This document shows, piece after piece, positions 6,283 to 7,030 of a DNA stretch of 7,030 nt. Location: positions 1 through 7,030 of the forward strand of contig JANWID010000102.1 of assembly GCA_025450095.1 (NCBI GenBank). Direction: 5' to 3'. The DNA comes from Bacteroidia bacterium. Its GTDB lineage: Bacteria; Bacteroidota; Bacteroidia; AKYH767-A; OLB10. Below the pieces are notes generated by a model. That model saw only the letters and a program-made list of their open reading frames with translations, was not told the origin of the DNA and ran no database searches. A program made the translations under genes and the position numbers. Each line of letters starts with the position of its first letter. Position 1 is the first letter of the stretch.

Positions 6283-7030
6283 ATGTCCCAATTACATCGT
6301 CATAAATGTCTCTTTTTGTTCACTGAGCTGGCAGGCTATGTGGTGGCATGTCTGAAAAACCTTTCTGAAAGATCAGACACAGAAGTTCATGTGGTTCGAT
6401 GGCCGGTAAATGCAATTGCACCATTTAAATTGTCACTGGAAGGAAGCAATATCACCTTTTATGAACGGAATGAATTAACAGATCAACAATTGTTTGAACT
6501 TGCAATTAAAATTAATCCTGAAGTTATCATGACCAGTGGTTGGATTGACAAAGGTTACAATGCTGTTTGCAAGCATTTTCATGGAAAAATAAATACAGTG
6601 CTTGGAATCGACAATCCCTGGAGGAATACTTTAAAACAAAATATCGCTGCATTTGCCGGCCATCTGTGGTTGCGCAACTATTTTTCGCATTGCTGGGTTC
6701 CGGGTGCACCGCAAAAAAAATATGCATTAAATCTGGGATTCAAAGAGGCATTAATCAGTGAAGGCGCCTACAGTTGTGATTACGATGCATTTCACAAACT
6801 GTTTCTGGAAAATAGAAAATCAAAAGAGCAATCGTTCCCGAAAAAAATAATTTTTGTTGGAAGATATACTAAATTGAAAGGTTCTGCGGAACTTTGGAAA
6901 GCATTTATTAAATTTCAGGAAGAACAACCCAGCGATTGGGAGTTATGGTGTTTGGGGAAAGGTGATTTGAATGAAATGTTCCCGGTGCATAACAAAATTA
7001 AGAATATTGGATTCGTGCAGCCTGATGAAA
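6283..7030 (+). CDS. Glycosyltransferase, GT-B/GT4-like, N-terminal part (3' truncated)
   Basis: An open frame runs from the ATG at 6283 to the window end with no stop, giving 249 complete codons. The N-terminal domain opens with HKCLFLFTELAGYV (7-20). TSGWIDKGYN (84-93) and GIDNPWRN (108-115) follow, then VPGAPQKKYALNLGF (139-153) and SEGAYSCDYDAF (159-170), a pattern I associate with Bacteroidota GT4-like enzymes. The C-terminal domain begins with IIFVGRYTKLKG (189-200), where R194 and K199 are in the diphosphate-binding positions. The frame then reaches LWCLGKGD (221-228) and IGFVQPDE (242-249). The E-x7-E region and the rest of the enzyme lie beyond position 7030. The start is 15 bp after the previous stop, in the same frame, with TGA separating them and no other in-frame ATG between. 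A further A8 tract (6713-6720) falls at Q144-K146. It would add another sugar to the same glycan. Specificity is unknown. Confidence 0.88.
   Translation, partial: MSQLHRHKCLFLFTELAGYVVACLKNLSERSDTEVHVVRWPVNAIAPFKLSLEGSNITFYERNELTDQQLFELAIKINPEVIMTSGWIDKGYNAVCKHFHGKINTVLGIDNPWRNTLKQNIAAFAGHLWLRNYFSHCWVPGAPQKKYALNLGFKEALISEGAYSCDYDAFHKLFLENRKSKEQSFPKKIIFVGRYTKLKGSAELWKAFIKFQEEQPSDWELWCLGKGDLNEMFPVHNKIKNIGFVQPDE
6713..6720 (+). repeat. A8 homopolymer within the last glycosyltransferase gene
   Basis: Eight A residues lie in codons CAA AAA AAA (Q144-K146). A shift into the -1 frame would end at the TAA at 6759-6761, leaving only the N-terminal domain. The tract is therefore a potential on/off slippage point, although no variation is visible in a single sequence. 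Confidence 0.55.

Noticed and set aside
6567..6761. 64-codon + strand open frame near the right end
   Set aside because: It sits out of frame inside the truncated glycosyltransferase that runs from 6283 to the window end, which has clear GT-B motifs. Likewise the 76-codon + frame at 4055-4285 lies inside the membrane-protein gene.
1..7030. New defence, mobile or RNA-guided system
   Set aside because: I saw no direct-repeat arrays, terminal inverted repeats, transposase or nuclease motifs, or structured RNA candidates. Every gene fits a conventional polysaccharide biosynthesis cluster.

Overview
The window reads as an internal slice of a surface-polysaccharide (O-antigen, capsule or exopolysaccharide) biosynthesis cluster. 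The host is probably a member of the Bacteroidota. That view rests on the AT-rich coding sequence (about 40% GC by eye), the near absence of purine-rich Shine-Dalgarno motifs before any start, and protein sequences that look like Bacteroidota glycosyltransferases. All of this is read by eye with no database search, so the phylum is an inference.

All seven genes lie on the + strand and are tightly packed. From left to right they are: (1) the 3' end of a gene with the look of a polysaccharide deacetylase C-terminus (1-510, continuing upstream); (2) a divergent GT-B glycosyltransferase (553-1695); (3) an extended-SDR nucleotide-sugar epimerase/dehydratase (1705-2610); (4) a canonical GT4 glycosyltransferase (2607-3734); (5) a polytopic Wzy_C-type O-antigen ligase or polymerase (3735-5072); (6) a second canonical GT4 glycosyltransferase (5086-6267); and (7) the 5' part of another GT-B glycosyltransferase (6283 to the window end). 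Gene 7 has no stop inside the window.

The gaps are 42, 9, -4, 0, 13 and 15 bp, with no visible terminator or convincing promoter between genes. The set is therefore best read as one operon. The likely division of labour is as follows. The SDR enzyme supplies a nucleotide sugar. The four glycosyltransferases each add one sugar to a lipid-linked repeat unit at the cytoplasmic face of the inner membrane. The membrane protein polymerises the units or transfers the glycan on the periplasmic side. The deacetylase-like protein may modify the glycan. No flippase (Wzx), initiating phosphoglycosyl transferase, chain-length regulator or export gene is in view, so these are expected outside the window.

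I found no RNA gene, CRISPR array, insertion sequence, defence system or clearly new biological system. The points worth a second look are modest: a glycosyltransferase without the usual E-x7-E motif, A8 tracts that could slip (one at codons 3-6 of gene 4), a shared 10-nt stop-junction motif, and the uncertain identity of the first gene.
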